A stretch of DNA of 64,000 bases from Rhodococcus phenolicus (GCF_001646785.1 NZ_LRRH01000058.1:1-64000); one strand, 5' to 3'; numbered from the stretch's first letter, positions 46,199 to 54,763 are shown. Notes: generated by a model from the letters alone, not told the origin. Translations and numbers: made by a program.

Positions 46199-47092
46199 AT
46201 GCGCACGACCGCCGTCGACACCTACGCGACCCGGAACCGCACGACCGACACCACCACTGTGGCCCGCCCCGATCCCGTCGTCTGGGGTCCGGCGACGGAC
46301 GGCCCGCTGGAGGTGACCGCGGTCGAGGAGTACGACCGGCGCGGCTTCCACACCGTCGACGCACTGCTCGAGGCGCACGACGTGGCGGCGTTGCTCGCGG
46401 AGACCACGCGACTGGGACACGAACTGGTCGGCGACCCGCGGGTGGTGCGTGAGGGCGGAAACGGCGACGTCCGGTCCGTGTTCGATGTCCACCGGCTCAG
46501 CGGAGTCGTCAGCGAGATCGTCCGTCGACCCGAAATCGGGGGTATTGCACGGCAACTCCTCGGATCCGAGGTGTACATCCACCAATCCCGGCTGAACCTC
46601 AAGCCCGGGTTCCACGGCGGCCCGTTCTACTGGCACTCGGATTTCGAGACGTGGCACGCCGAGGACGGCATGCCACGTCCACGCGCGCTGAGCATCTCGA
46701 TCGCGCTCACCGAGAACTACGGGTACAACGGCGGTCTGATGATCATGCCGGGATCGCACCGCACCTTCGTCTCGTGCGCCGGGGAGACCCCCGAGAACTA
46801 CCATCAGCAGTCGCTCGTGACGCACGTTCCGCCGACCGGGTCGCCGGACGAGGACACCCTGACCAGGATGGCGGCCGAGCACGGCATCGCCACCTTCCTC
46901 GGATCCGCGGGATCGGCAACGATTTTCGACTCGAATTGCATGCACGGTTCGAACGGCAACATCACCCCCTTCCCGCGGTCGAATCTGTTCGTGGTGTTCA
47001 ACAGCGTGGAGAACACACTCGTCGAGCCGTTCGCGGCGCCGAAGCCGCGCCCCGAGCACCTCGGCAGCCGGGACTTCACCCCGCTGCGGTGA
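46199..47092 (+). CDS. ectD: Ectoine hydroxylase (orphan)
   Basis: A 297-residue Fe(II)/2-oxoglutarate dioxygenase. The EctD signature FHGGPFYWHSDFETWHAEDG carries iron ligands His146 and Asp148, with the third ligand His249 (SNCMHGSNG); RALSISIALTENYGYNGGLM follows. It converts ectoine to 5-hydroxyectoine, an osmoprotectant. ATG 46199 is preferred because GAGAGGG precedes it; a GTG at 46187 would leave no space for it. The ectABC biosynthesis genes are not in this window, so it depends on genes elsewhere or on imported ectoine. Confidence 0.9.
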   Translation: MRTTAVDTYATRNRTTDTTTVARPDPVVWGPATDGPLEVTAVEEYDRRGFHTVDALLEAHDVAALLAETTRLGHELVGDPRVVREGGNGDVRSVFDVHRLSGVVSEIVRRPEIGGIARQLLGSEVYIHQSRLNLKPGFHGGPFYWHSDFETWHAEDGMPRPRALSISIALTENYGYNGGLMIMPGSHRTFVSCAGETPENYHQQSLVTHVPPTGSPDEDTLTRMAAEHGIATFLGSAGSATIFDSNCMHGSNGNITPFPRSNLFVVFNSVENTLVEPFAAPKPRPEHLGSRDFTPLR

Positions 47093-47924
47093 ACCCGGAA
47101 CCGCTCCGCGTCGCCGCGAGTGCGGCGCGGAGCACGGCAGGATCGTCGACGTGCAACGCCAGACGTTCGACGCGGCCTGGGACACGCCGGCGCTCGAGCA
47201 GACGGGGCAGTTTCACTTCGGCGGGGTCGCGCAGCAGTACCTCGACGTTGGTGCCGTCCGGGCCGGGCAGATACAGTACGCCGTTCTCGACGGCCGGTGA
47301 GGTGATCCGGAACTGCCTGTGCACCAGCACTTCACCGATGTCGTCGCATCGGACGGTCGCGACGACCTGGCGGCCGGAGCGGAGGGTGAACCGGGTGCCG
47401 TCGAGCAGGTGCGGGTGCACCACGCGTGCGGCGAGGATGCCGCACAGGGGCACGAACCCGTACACCGAGACGAACAACAGGGTGGTCCGCAGCCACGGCC
47501 ACGGTACGAGCAGGTGGATGGCGACGGTTTCGACGATGCACGCGACGAGGAACGCGATGGGCACACCCATCGTGCCTCGCGTGTAGCCGATCGCGACCAC
47601 ACCGTCGCGTATGCCGTCGCGGCGGCGCCGGGCGAGCAGCCACAACGAGCGGTAGGCCCGCAGTTCCCCGCGGATCAGTCCGGCGACGGCGGGACCAGCA
47701 AGCGCGTCGAGTGCGTCGGTCCAGGTCGCGCCGGACCGGCGCAAGGCCCGGACCCGCACGACGGTGAGGACCGCGACGAGGACGAGCAGCGGAATTTCGA
47801 CGGCGAGCCACAGCACGACCGCAGTACCGGGCGTGATGACGCCGAAGGCGGCGAGCAGCGCGTTCGTCGCTGCAGTCAGGATCGTCACCAGCAGGGCGAC
47901 GCGGTGGATCCGTTGCGCGGTCAC
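47076..47924 (-). CDS. Hypothetical membrane protein
   Basis: A 282-residue protein with two N-terminal membrane segments (VALLVTILTAATNALLAAFG and VVLWLAVEIPLLVLVAVLTV), two more around residues 120-165, and a C-terminal beta-rich cytoplasmic domain of ~90 residues (FTLRSGRQVVATVRCDDIGE). No family recognised. Its stop lies inside the last 17 bp of ectD (convergent). Its ATG overlaps the MerR stop (ATGA), so it is expressed with that regulator and probably its target. Confidence 0.78.
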   Translation of the reverse strand: MTAQRIHRVALLVTILTAATNALLAAFGVITPGTAVVLWLAVEIPLLVLVAVLTVVRVRALRRSGATWTDALDALAGPAVAGLIRGELRAYRSLWLLARRRRDGIRDGVVAIGYTRGTMGVPIAFLVACIVETVAIHLLVPWPWLRTTLLFVSVYGFVPLCGILAARVVHPHLLDGTRFTLRSGRQVVATVRCDDIGEVLVHRQFRITSPAVENGVLYLPGPDGTNVEVLLRDPAEVKLPRLLERRRVPGRVERLALHVDDPAVLRAALAATRSGSGFTAAG

Positions 47925-48715
47925 GGCTTTTCCGCTCTGGCGGCGATCGTGGCGATGACCCGGACGGCGACAGCGCGCTGCGCCGGGTCGGGCAGGATCT
48001 CGGCCATGTGCGGGCTCCCGGCCATGTCGGCGGCGGTCGTCGCCCAGCCGGCGAACAGCCCGTCCGGGTCACCGAGGTCGCGAAAGTACGCGGCGAACGC
48101 GCCGGCGATCTGCTCGATTTCGGTCGTTGCCGTGGCAGGGTCGCGGCCGGTGAGCGCCCCGAACCGCCGGTAGAGGGCGACGATCTCGCGGCGACGGTCC
48201 GGGTTGCTGAGCGCGGCGGTCGCGGCGTCGACGAACGGCTGCGGCGTCCGCCCGGACAGCGCGAGGAGTTCCCAGGCGTCGCGTTCACGAACGAACAATT
48301 CCCTCAGCCGGGGATCCTCCTCGCCGTCGACGAGTTCGGTGAACGCCTGCGCGAGCGGGCCGGCGAGCGGCGAGAGCGGTTCGCCGCGCCGGTGCAGGTC
48401 GAGCATCGCCGCGAGCGAATCCCGTTTGACCTGAAGGATCCGTTGTTGTTCCTCGACCGCGCCGAGGAGCGCCTCGAGGTCGGCTCCGAGGTCGTCGGTG
48501 TCGTCGGCGGCGCCGAGCACCGCGGCGACGGATCCGAGTGGCACCCCGGATCGGGCGAGCCAGCGGATACGCATCAGCCGGACCAGGTCCTCCAACGCGT
48601 ACACGCGGTACCCGTTGGAGGACCTCGGCGGTTCCGGCAGCAATCCGAGCCGGTGATAGTGCCGGACCGTCCGGACGGTGGTCTCGGCGGCCTGCGCGAG
48701 CTCGCTGATCTTCAT
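47921..48715 (-). CDS. MerR-family regulator with a long C-terminal domain
   Basis: A 264-residue regulator: ISELAQAAETTVRTVRHYHRL and GLLPEPPRSSNGYRVYALED are the MerR DNA-binding helices, followed by a dimer coiled coil (EALLGAVEEQQRILQVKRD) and a ~130-residue C-terminal domain of TipAS/unknown type rather than a metal-binding loop. Likely activated by a small ligand. Controls the membrane protein it is coupled to; the operator at 48729 is 14 nt upstream. Confidence 0.88.
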   Translation of the reverse strand: MKISELAQAAETTVRTVRHYHRLGLLPEPPRSSNGYRVYALEDLVRLMRIRWLARSGVPLGSVAAVLGAADDTDDLGADLEALLGAVEEQQRILQVKRDSLAAMLDLHRRGEPLSPLAGPLAQAFTELVDGEEDPRLRELFVRERDAWELLALSGRTPQPFVDAATAALSNPDRRREIVALYRRFGALTGRDPATATTEIEQIAGAFAAYFRDLGDPDGLFAGWATTAADMAGSPHMAEILPDPAQRAVAVRVIATIAARAEKP

Positions 48716-48728
48716 GCTCCCAGCATCA

Positions 48729-48749
48729 ACCCTGACGTCGCGTCATGGT
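48729..48749. promoter_or_regulatory. MerR operator
   Basis: ACC-C-TGACG-TCG-CGTCA-T-GGT is a near-perfect dyad 14 nt ahead of the MerR ATG. On the minus strand TTGACC at its edge could serve as a -35 box, fitting MerR action on a long-spacer promoter. Inference from symmetry and position. Confidence 0.55.
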
Positions 48750-48774
48750 CAACTCTCCCGCCCCTCCGGGTGGT

Positions 48775-48811
48775 GGGAACCTTCAGTCGGTCAGACCGAA
48801 TATTGGTTCCC
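48775..48811. terminator. Hairpin downstream of DAHP synthase
   Basis: GGGAACC (48775-48781) pairs with GGTTCCC (48805-48811), enclosing a second dyad, TCGGTC/GACCGA. It lies 60 nt past the DAHP synthase stop and 60 nt before the MerR start, so it is probably the terminator between the two units. There is no T-run. Confidence 0.45.
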
Positions 48812-48870
48812 CTCACCCGAGGAGAGTGGGCGTGCGGGTGGGCAGGAGGATGGGGTGAGCGAGCGCGGGG

Positions 48871-49956
48871 TCAGGCGCGGCGGGCGCGCACGGCCTCGGC
48901 GAGACGGTCCAGCTGGTCGGCGGTGGTCGCCCAGTCGATGCACGCGTCGGTGATGGACTTGCCGTACTCGAGCTCGTCGGCCTTGCCGAGGGTCAGGTCC
49001 TGACGACCCGCCTCGATGAAGCTCTCGAGCATCAAGCCGACGATGCCCTTCTCGCCCGCAACCATCCGCTCGGCGATGTCGGTGACGACGTCGACCTGCT
49101 TCTCGTGGTTCTTGCTGCTGTTGCCGTGACTGGCATCGACGACGACCCGCTCGGGCAGACCCGACTTGCGCAACCGGGCAAGGGTGTCCGCGACGGTCTC
49201 GGCGTCGTAGTTCGGTCCGGCGCTGCCACCACGCAGGATGACGTGGCAGTCGGGGTTGCCGGCCGTCTCGATCAGCGCGGTGTTGCCGTCGAGGTCGGTG
49301 CCGGGGAACACGTGGCTCGCGGCGGCAGCACGGGTCCCGTCGACCGCGACCTGCACATCGCCTTCGGTGGAGTTCTTGATGCCGACGGGCATGGACAGCG
49401 CCGAGCACAGCTGGCGGTGCACCTGGCTGGCGGCGGTGCGGGCACCGATCGCGCCGTAGGTGACCAGGTCCGCGTAGTACTGCGGCAGGATCGGATCGAG
49501 GAACTCGCAACCCACCGGCAGACCCAGGCTCGACACGTCGAGCAGCAGCTTGCGGCCGATACGGAGGCCGGTGTTGATGTCGTAGGTGCCGTCGAGGTGC
49601 GGGTCGTTAAGCAGGCCCTTCCAGCCCAGCGTGGTACGCGGCTTCTCGAAGTAGACACGCATGACGACATGCAGGTCGTCGCGCAGTTCGTCGGCCTTCG
49701 CGGCGAGCCGGCGGGCGTAGTCCATCGCGGCGGCAGGATCGTGCACCGAGCACGGGCCGACGACGACGAGCAGTCGGTCGTCGGTGCCGTCGAGGATGGC
49801 GACGGTGTCGGCGCGACCCGAACGCACGGTCGCGGCGGCGACCTCGTCGGGGGCGTGCTCGGCGCGCACCACCGAGGGAGCCACGAGAGGGCTAGTGCGC
49901 ACGGTGCGCTGCTCGTCGAGATTCGAAGTCGAGATTCTGTCGATCTGGGTGCTCAT
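48871..49956 (-). CDS. 3-Deoxy-7-phosphoheptulonate (DAHP) synthase, class I
   Basis: A 361-residue class I (AroFGH-type) DAHP synthase: VVVGPCSVHDPAAAMDYA, MRVYFEKPRTTLGWKGLLND, PVGIKNSTEGDVQVAVD, CHVILRGG, VVDASHGNSSKNHEKQ and IVGLMLESF. It condenses PEP with erythrose 4-phosphate, the first step of the shikimate pathway for aromatic amino acids. The metal-binding Cys, His, Glu and Asp motifs are in place. Many actinomycetes use the class II enzyme; this may be a second isozyme. It is preceded by the aromatic-rich leader ORF and its attenuator, arguing for control by Phe/Tyr/Trp supply. Confidence 0.93.
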   Translation of the reverse strand: MSTQIDRISTSNLDEQRTVRTSPLVAPSVVRAEHAPDEVAAATVRSGRADTVAILDGTDDRLLVVVGPCSVHDPAAAMDYARRLAAKADELRDDLHVVMRVYFEKPRTTLGWKGLLNDPHLDGTYDINTGLRIGRKLLLDVSSLGLPVGCEFLDPILPQYYADLVTYGAIGARTAASQVHRQLCSALSMPVGIKNSTEGDVQVAVDGTRAAAASHVFPGTDLDGNTALIETAGNPDCHVILRGGSAGPNYDAETVADTLARLRKSGLPERVVVDASHGNSSKNHEKQVDVVTDIAERMVAGEKGIVGLMLESFIEAGRQDLTLGKADELEYGKSITDACIDWATTADQLDRLAEAVRARRA

Positions 49957-50006
49957 AGGGTTCGGTTCCTGTTCTCAGGCCGACCCTCAAGAAGATGAGA
50001 TCCCAG

Positions 50007-50028
50007 GAGCCGGTCCGTTGTCCGGCTC
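50007..50028 (-). promoter_or_regulatory. Hairpin between aromatic leader ORF and DAHP synthase
   Basis: GAGCCGG and CCGGCTC form a perfect 7-bp stem around an 8-nt loop, 14 nt after the leader stop and ~50 nt before the gene. GGCCGGCC-type sequence inside the leader ORF (near 50075-50083) could pair with it instead, giving alternative folds. Inference from base pairing. Confidence 0.45.
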
Positions 50029-50041
50029 GTAGGTGGTGAAG

Positions 50042-50110
50042 TCAGCGCTCGGTTACGCCGACCGACCCACCCCGGGCCGGCCTGCTAAACCAGAAATATG
50101 CGCGCTGCAT
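50042..50110 (-). CDS. Aromatic leader peptide (Tyr-Phe-Trp-Phe) of DAHP synthase
   Basis: A 22-codon ORF starting MQRAYFWFSRP, with consecutive Tyr, Phe, Trp and Phe codons at positions 5-8, 85 nt upstream of the DAHP synthase start. Such clusters are the hallmark of ribosome-mediated attenuation; a comparable leader is known upstream of a DAHP synthase gene in Corynebacterium glutamicum (recalled). A -10 element lies 7 nt before the ATG, so the leader may be leaderless itself. Confidence 0.75.
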   Translation of the reverse strand: MQRAYFWFSRPARGGSVGVTER

Positions 50111-50117
50111 GCGGACC

Positions 50118-50123
50118 AGGGTA
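50118..50123 (-). promoter_or_regulatory. -10 element of the DAHP synthase leader
   Basis: On the minus strand TACCCT fits TANNNT and is 7 nt from the leader ATG at 50110, implying transcription begins at that codon. No good -35 is evident, as is common in this group. Confidence 0.5.
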
Positions 50124-50223
50124 ACAGACGCCTCGGCAGCCGCTGTGAACGGACGGTATGGGTGGCCAATGGTCAGGAGAGTCGGCCAGCTCGTCAACAT
50201 TGTCTGTTCGACGAACGCCTTTC

Positions 50224-50412
50224 GAGTCGGTCAGTGCCCGTTACCGGCGCGCAGTCCGGGCTCGCGGTCACTTCCCGACCGAGCAGGCCGCCCTCAAATG
50301 CCTCCACCTTGCCACCCGGGCACTGAACCCCAGGGGCAAGGGAAGAGCACGATGGGCGATGGGGTGGATGCCGGCACCGAATGCCTTCGCGATTACTTTC
50401 GAAGGCCGTATT
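50224..50412 (+). pseudogene. IS256-family transposase relic, C-terminal part
   Basis: The + frame reads ESVSARYRRAVRARGHFP, then TEQAALKCLHLATRALNPRG, KGRARWAMGW, and NAFAITFEGRI, the C-terminal end of an IS256-type (mutator) transposase. Nothing of the catalytic DDE core remains upstream. No terminal inverted repeats seen. A dead insertion remnant, adjacent to a second relic. Confidence 0.78.
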
Positions 50413-50544
50413 ACACCGAGTGGAATCCGACTGACGCCAAGGCGGATCCACCGTTCATCGGACACTCCCACCCACGCCCACTGACTGGCCGTTTCAGAAT
50501 GAGTTCGGCGTGGCAGATGGCGCACCGGCAGCGTTTTCGGCGGG

Positions 50545-50766
50545 GTGCACCGAGCGTCTGTCGATCTTGTTCCTGATGATTTGTGGGATCGGGTGGCTCC
50601 GCTGCCCCCACCCGGATCTGCCCGGCGGTATAGATTCCCAGGGCGTAAGCCGGTCGAGGATCGGGTTGCGCTGGGTGGCATCATTTTCGTGCTCCGGACC
50701 AACTACGACAAGTACCGCAACCTCCTCCGTGAAAGAGGGATCACGCCGATGATCGCCCGCCGAGGT
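50545..50766 (+). pseudogene. IS5-family transposase relic with an internal deletion
   Basis: From GTG 50545 the frame gives the N-terminus of an IS5-type transposase (DLVPDDLWDRVAPL, RRYRFPGRKPVEDRVALGGI) that is cut after about 50 residues and joined in frame to a piece from the C-terminal half (YDKYRNLLRERGITPMIARRG). The central part holding most of the catalytic acids is lost. It cannot encode an active enzyme. Confidence 0.78.
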
Positions 50767-50839
50767 GCCACTCACGATCACCGCCGAGCGCATCATCTCC
50801 CACTACGCCAAAACCAGCAGCAGGCGGAGGCGGCGCCGG

Positions 50840-50845
50840 TAAAAT
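50840..50845 (+). promoter_or_regulatory. -10 element of a leaderless gene
   Basis: TAAAAT, close to the optimal -10, is 6 nt from ATG 50852 and immediately abuts a GTG at 50846. No Shine-Dalgarno precedes the ATG, supporting a leaderless transcript. Confidence 0.55.
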
Positions 50846-50851
50846 GTGCCG

Positions 50852-52096
50852 ATGACTGATCGCGAGTTCGATCTGGTCCTGTACGGCGCAACCGGATTCT
50901 CCGGCGGCCTGACCGCACACCATCTGGCGACCGCAGCCCCGGCCGGCGCGCGGATCGCACTCGCCGGCCGATCGCTCGACAAACTGGAGACTGTCCGGGC
51001 CGCGCTACCAGCCGGCGCACACCGATGGCCGCTACTGCACGCCGACTCCACGGACCCAGCATCATTGAATGCACTCGCCGCCCGCACCAAGGTCGTGGCC
51101 ACCACCGTCGGACCCTACATACACCACGGAGCGGCACTGGTGCAGGCATGCGCACACGCCGGCACCCACTACACCGACCTCACGGGCGAACCCTTGTTCG
51201 TCCGCAACTGCATCGACCAGTTCCACGATCTCGCCACCGAAACCGGAGCGAAGATCGTCCACTCCTGCGGATTCGACTCGATCCCCTCCGACCTGAGCGT
51301 CTACCAGCTCCACCGCCGCGCCATCGCCGACAACGCCGGGGAACTCACCGACACCACACTCGTGGCCTCCCTCAAAGGCAGCATGAGCGGCGGAACCATC
51401 GCCTCCCTGCGCGCGATGCTCGAAGCCGCCGCCGACCCCGCCAGCGCCCAAGTGCTCTCACACCCCTACTCCCTGACCCCGGACAAGACACGCGACCCGA
51501 CCGTCGGCCGCCAGAACGACCACACCCTCCAACGCGCCTCGACGATCGACACGAGCCTGCACGGATGGGTCGCGACGTTCCCGATGGCACAACACAACAC
51601 CAAGATCGTCCGACGCAGCAACGCCCTGTTGGGCTGGGAATACGGCGAGAAGTTCCGCTACCGCGAGGTCATGAGCATGGGCACCTCCAGGCTGTCGCCG
51701 GTATACGCGGCCGCCGCATCCGGCGGCGTCGCGGCCCTCACCGCAGCCGGCACCCTCCTCTCCCGAATCAAAACGGGACGGCGGCTACTGGACCGCGCCC
51801 TGCCCAAACCCGGCACCGGCCCCAGCGAAACCGCCCTTCGCGCAGGCTGGTTCACCATGAAGACCTTCGCCGACACCACCACCGGCACACGGTACAAAGC
51901 CACCTTCGCCGCGGCAGGCGACCCCTACCACGGCACCGCAATCATGCTCGGCGAAGCTGCCCTCACCCTCGCCTTCGACACCCTGCCCACACAATCCGGA
52001 ATCCTCACCCCCGCCGCCGCGATGGGCGACGCCCTCACCACACGGCTACACAACGCCGACGGCTTCACCATCCAAATAACGCCGACCACCGCGTGA
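50852..52096 (+). CDS. Saccharopine dehydrogenase-like / trans-acting enoyl reductase family protein
   Basis: A 414-residue NAD(P)-binding protein: YGATGFSGGLTAHHLA at the N-terminus, AGRSLDKLETVRAAL, VATTVGPYIHHGAALVQACA, and CGFDSIPSDLSVYQLHRRA. This matches the saccharopine-dehydrogenase-like membrane-associated reductases of mycobacteria, some of which act in trans in complex lipid synthesis. A membrane-like stretch occurs near residues 285-310. Its codon choice (many ACC, CAC, CCG) is a little different from the surrounding genes and it sits among IS relics, hinting at acquisition. Confidence 0.85.
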   Translation: MTDREFDLVLYGATGFSGGLTAHHLATAAPAGARIALAGRSLDKLETVRAALPAGAHRWPLLHADSTDPASLNALAARTKVVATTVGPYIHHGAALVQACAHAGTHYTDLTGEPLFVRNCIDQFHDLATETGAKIVHSCGFDSIPSDLSVYQLHRRAIADNAGELTDTTLVASLKGSMSGGTIASLRAMLEAAADPASAQVLSHPYSLTPDKTRDPTVGRQNDHTLQRASTIDTSLHGWVATFPMAQHNTKIVRRSNALLGWEYGEKFRYREVMSMGTSRLSPVYAAAASGGVAALTAAGTLLSRIKTGRRLLDRALPKPGTGPSETALRAGWFTMKTFADTTTGTRYKATFAAAGDPYHGTAIMLGEAALTLAFDTLPTQSGILTPAAAMGDALTTRLHNADGFTIQITPTTA

Positions 52097-52335
52097 CACC
52101 TGCTCACCCGGGCACACAGAAACACAGCGGTCACCGGTCCGGTGCACGATCGGGCACACGCACACACACTTTCGGTCGGGTCGCAGCGTCGGCGCAGTCA
52201 GTGCTCCCCGAACGACAACACCACCGAGGCATACAGTTTCTCGCCGACAACCACCACCGAATGTGAAATCGACTCCAATGTCTGCCCCTCACTCTGGTTC
52301 GCGGCAGGTCACCACCGATCGGGGACGCTGCCCAC

Positions 52336-52341
52336 TAGGCT
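52336..52341 (+). promoter_or_regulatory. -10 element before cinA
   Basis: TAGGCT, 7 nt from the GTG at 52349. As with other genes here the spacing indicates a leaderless transcript. A Shine-Dalgarno is not visible. Confidence 0.48.
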
Positions 52342-52348
52342 CGAGGCC

Positions 52349-53632
52349 GTGAGCGTGCGTGCAGGAATCATCGTGACCGGAACCGAGGTACTCACCGGAC
52401 GGATCGCCGACCGGAACGGACCATGGTTGTCCCATCAGCTCCTGGCACTCGGCGTCGACGTCGCCCACCTCATGATCTGCGGCGACCGGCCCGCCGACCT
52501 GACCGCCCAACTGCGTTTCCTCACCGATCAGGGCGTCGACCTCATCGTCACCAGCGGTGGGCTCGGCCCCACCGCCGACGACCTCACCGTCCCCACCGTC
52601 GCCGAGTTCTGCAATCGCGAGCTCCTGCTCGACCCCGAACTCGAAGAACACATCGCGGGCATCATCCGCCGCTACCGCCCGGACACCCCGGACCTCGACA
52701 CAGGGCCGACGCGTATCGGGATCCGCAAGCAGGCACAGGTTCCCACCGGTGCCACCGCCCTGCCGCCGACCGGTACAGCGCCGGGCGTGGTCATCCCCGT
52801 AGTAGCCGGTGACCGGCCGATCCCGACCATCGTCATCCTCCCCGGCCCGCCCGGTGAGCTGCAGGCGATGTGGCCCAGCGCGATCACCTCACCCGCGGTC
52901 GCCGAGGTACTGTCCCGAGCCGACGACCTACAGCAGGAAACCCTGCGCGCCTACGGATTGCACGAGGCACAACTCGCCGAGACACTGCGCCGGGCCGAAA
53001 CCGAGATCGCCGACCTCGACCGACTCGAGATCACCACATGCCTGCGACACGGTGAACTCGACATGGTGACCCGATTCGCCTCCGCCGACGCCAACGTCTA
53101 CCGCCGCCTCCTCGACGTCCTCACCGAACACCACGGACACCAGATCTTCTCCACCGACGGCTCCACCATCGACGACCAACTGATCGACGCCCTCGACGGC
53201 CGATCGATCGCGACCGCGGAATCGTGCACCGGCGGACTCATCGCCGCGCGGCTCACCAGCCGCCCCGGATCGTCGGCCTATGTCCTGGGCGGCGTCGTGT
53301 CGTACTCCAACGACGCCAAGTCCGACCTGATCGACGTACCCGCCGAGACGATTGCCGCCCACGGGGCGGTCAGCGAACAGGTCGCCGCAGCGATGGCCGA
53401 AGGCGCCCGACGTCGTCTCGAGGCCGACATCGCGGTCTCCACCACCGGGATCGCCGGCCCCGACGGTGGCACAGAGACCAAACCGGTGGGCACAGTCTGC
53501 TTCGGCGTCGCGATCAACGGACGACCGACCTACACCATCACCCGCCGCTTCCCCGGGGGCCGCGAACGGGTCCGAACTCTCACCACCACTGCCGCACTGC
53601 ATCTGGTTGTCACACAACTCGAACGAGGTTGA
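52349..53632 (+). CDS. cinA: CinA family protein
   Basis: A 427-residue two-domain protein. The N-terminal MoCF/COG1058 domain reads RAGIIVTGTEVLTGRIADRN with TSGGLGPTADDLTVPTVAEF and VILPGPPGELQAMW; the C-terminal CinA nicotinamide-nucleotide amidase domain has ATAESCTGGLIAARLTSRPG, VLGGVVSYSNDAKSDLI and STTGIAGPDGGTETKPVGTVC. The family recycles pyridine nucleotides (ADP-ribose pyrophosphatase and NMN deamidase) and is implicated in drug tolerance in mycobacteria. Length is normal and intact, despite the disrupted neighbourhood. Confidence 0.92.
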   Translation: MSVRAGIIVTGTEVLTGRIADRNGPWLSHQLLALGVDVAHLMICGDRPADLTAQLRFLTDQGVDLIVTSGGLGPTADDLTVPTVAEFCNRELLLDPELEEHIAGIIRRYRPDTPDLDTGPTRIGIRKQAQVPTGATALPPTGTAPGVVIPVVAGDRPIPTIVILPGPPGELQAMWPSAITSPAVAEVLSRADDLQQETLRAYGLHEAQLAETLRRAETEIADLDRLEITTCLRHGELDMVTRFASADANVYRRLLDVLTEHHGHQIFSTDGSTIDDQLIDALDGRSIATAESCTGGLIAARLTSRPGSSAYVLGGVVSYSNDAKSDLIDVPAETIAAHGAVSEQVAAAMAEGARRRLEADIAVSTTGIAGPDGGTETKPVGTVCFGVAINGRPTYTITRRFPGGRERVRTLTTTAALHLVVTQLERG

Positions 53633-53901
53633 GCCTTTACCAGCGCCCCCTCTACCGAGGCCAGGGAAGCAGGGCGCCTCGTTGCGGTTGCGGGATGCCA
53701 CTGCCGGACGCGGGTGATGTCGTTGAGCTGACCTCGTGCGGGAGATCAGCTGTCCGCGCGCAGGGACATGGCTTGTCCACCTGCAGGGACGCCCTCGAGT
53801 CCCTTGACATCTCCAGCCATCGTTCGTTCGCGGTCATCGCTTGCACCCTCGGCCGGGTGGCAGGGATGACCCGCGCACGACCTGTCAGTTATGCGCGGGC
53901 C

Positions 53902-54174
53902 TTACATTTCGGCCGTCGCTAGCCGGGACGGGGCGGGAAGCCGGTTCGCTGCCCACGCCAGTGCCGTACCGAGAACCATCGCGATCACCAACGACCCGAA
54001 CGCCAGACCGACGGTGTTCCACAGGATCTGGCCGATGCGGGGCAGACCGAATACACGCCCGAAGCCGGCGGCTCCGTCCTCGAAGGCCGTCGCCTGCAAC
54101 CGCATTACCGGAAGCACGACGAAATAGCAGAGCAGCGCCACGAAGGCGACGACACCCAGGCGGCGCGCCGCCAC
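53902..54174 (-). pseudogene. Truncated ABC transporter permease, N-terminal part
   Basis: From GTG 54174 the frame gives 90 residues: GVVAFVALLCYFVVLPVMRL, FGRVFGLPRIGQILWNTVGL and SLVIAMVLGTALAWAANRLP, the first two membrane helices of an iron/spermidine-type BPD permease, then a stop. Upstream in the same frame is LRLRPEKVRLVTDVVDLLPG, possibly the C-terminal TOBE segment of the cognate ATPase. So a transporter operon was cut at both ends, leaving a fragment. Confidence 0.65.
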
Positions 54175-54403
54175 GCTTACCGCCTCGTTCCCGAGTCCGC
54201 AGGGAACGCCCTCGGAGGTTGTGCCGGCCTCACCGGGCAGCAGGTCGACGACATCGGTCACGAGACGCACCTTCTCCGGGCGCAGGCGCAGGCGCAGGAC
54301 GAACGAGCCCACCGAGGCCGGGGTCCGGGGCTGCATACCGTGGATCTCGGTGCCGAGCGCGTACAACCGGCCGTCGACGTACTCACAGGGCACACGATTC
54401 GAC

Positions 54404-54763
54404 ATGCCGGTGATCCCCGCAACATACTCGTCGACCGACCCTACTGGCGGCGGACCCCCGGACGAGGAGATCGCCCGGGCGTGCCACGCCACAGCTGTCG
54501 ACGACTTCCTGGAACTCCCGGGCCTGATCGGGCAGTTCCAGGATCTGGGCTACGACGTCGTGGAAATGATGCTCGCCGACCAGGACAGCTGGGATCGGTA
54601 CACCACCGCCCAGTGGCTCAACATGCGCCGCTGGCTCGACCGGAACCCGGACGACGAACTGGTACCCGAGGTACGGGGCGAACTCGCCGCCGAACCCGCC
54701 CGCTACACGCGCTACCTGCGTGAGTATCTCGGGTGGGGGGTCTTCGCGCTGATGGAGCCCTGA
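54404..54763 (+). pseudogene. C-terminal fragment of a SAM-dependent methyltransferase
   Basis: 119 residues: DDFLELPGLIGQFQDLGYDV, VEMMLADQDSWDRYTTAQWL, NMRRWLDRNPDDELVPEV, and REYLGWGVFALMEP. These are the last ~110 residues of a class I methyltransferase; the Rossmann SAM-binding half is missing. The break lies next to the truncated permease (opposite strand), marking a rearrangement junction near 54180-54400. Confidence 0.68.

Noticed and set aside
48716-48870. A hidden small gene or second leader between MerR and DAHP synthase
   Set aside because: Only short frames without start signals; the region is explained by the MerR operator and the terminator-like hairpin.
53624-53700. Possible hairpin (ACGAGG ... 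CCTCGT) after cinA
   Set aside because: Short arms and a loop of several tens of bases; pairing is no better than expected in GC-rich DNA.
53652-53846. A 64-codon minus-strand ORF after cinA
   Set aside because: No recognisable family, no clear Shine-Dalgarno, and it sits in a degraded stretch among relics; I could not support it as a gene. The 53633-53901 gap otherwise shows nothing.
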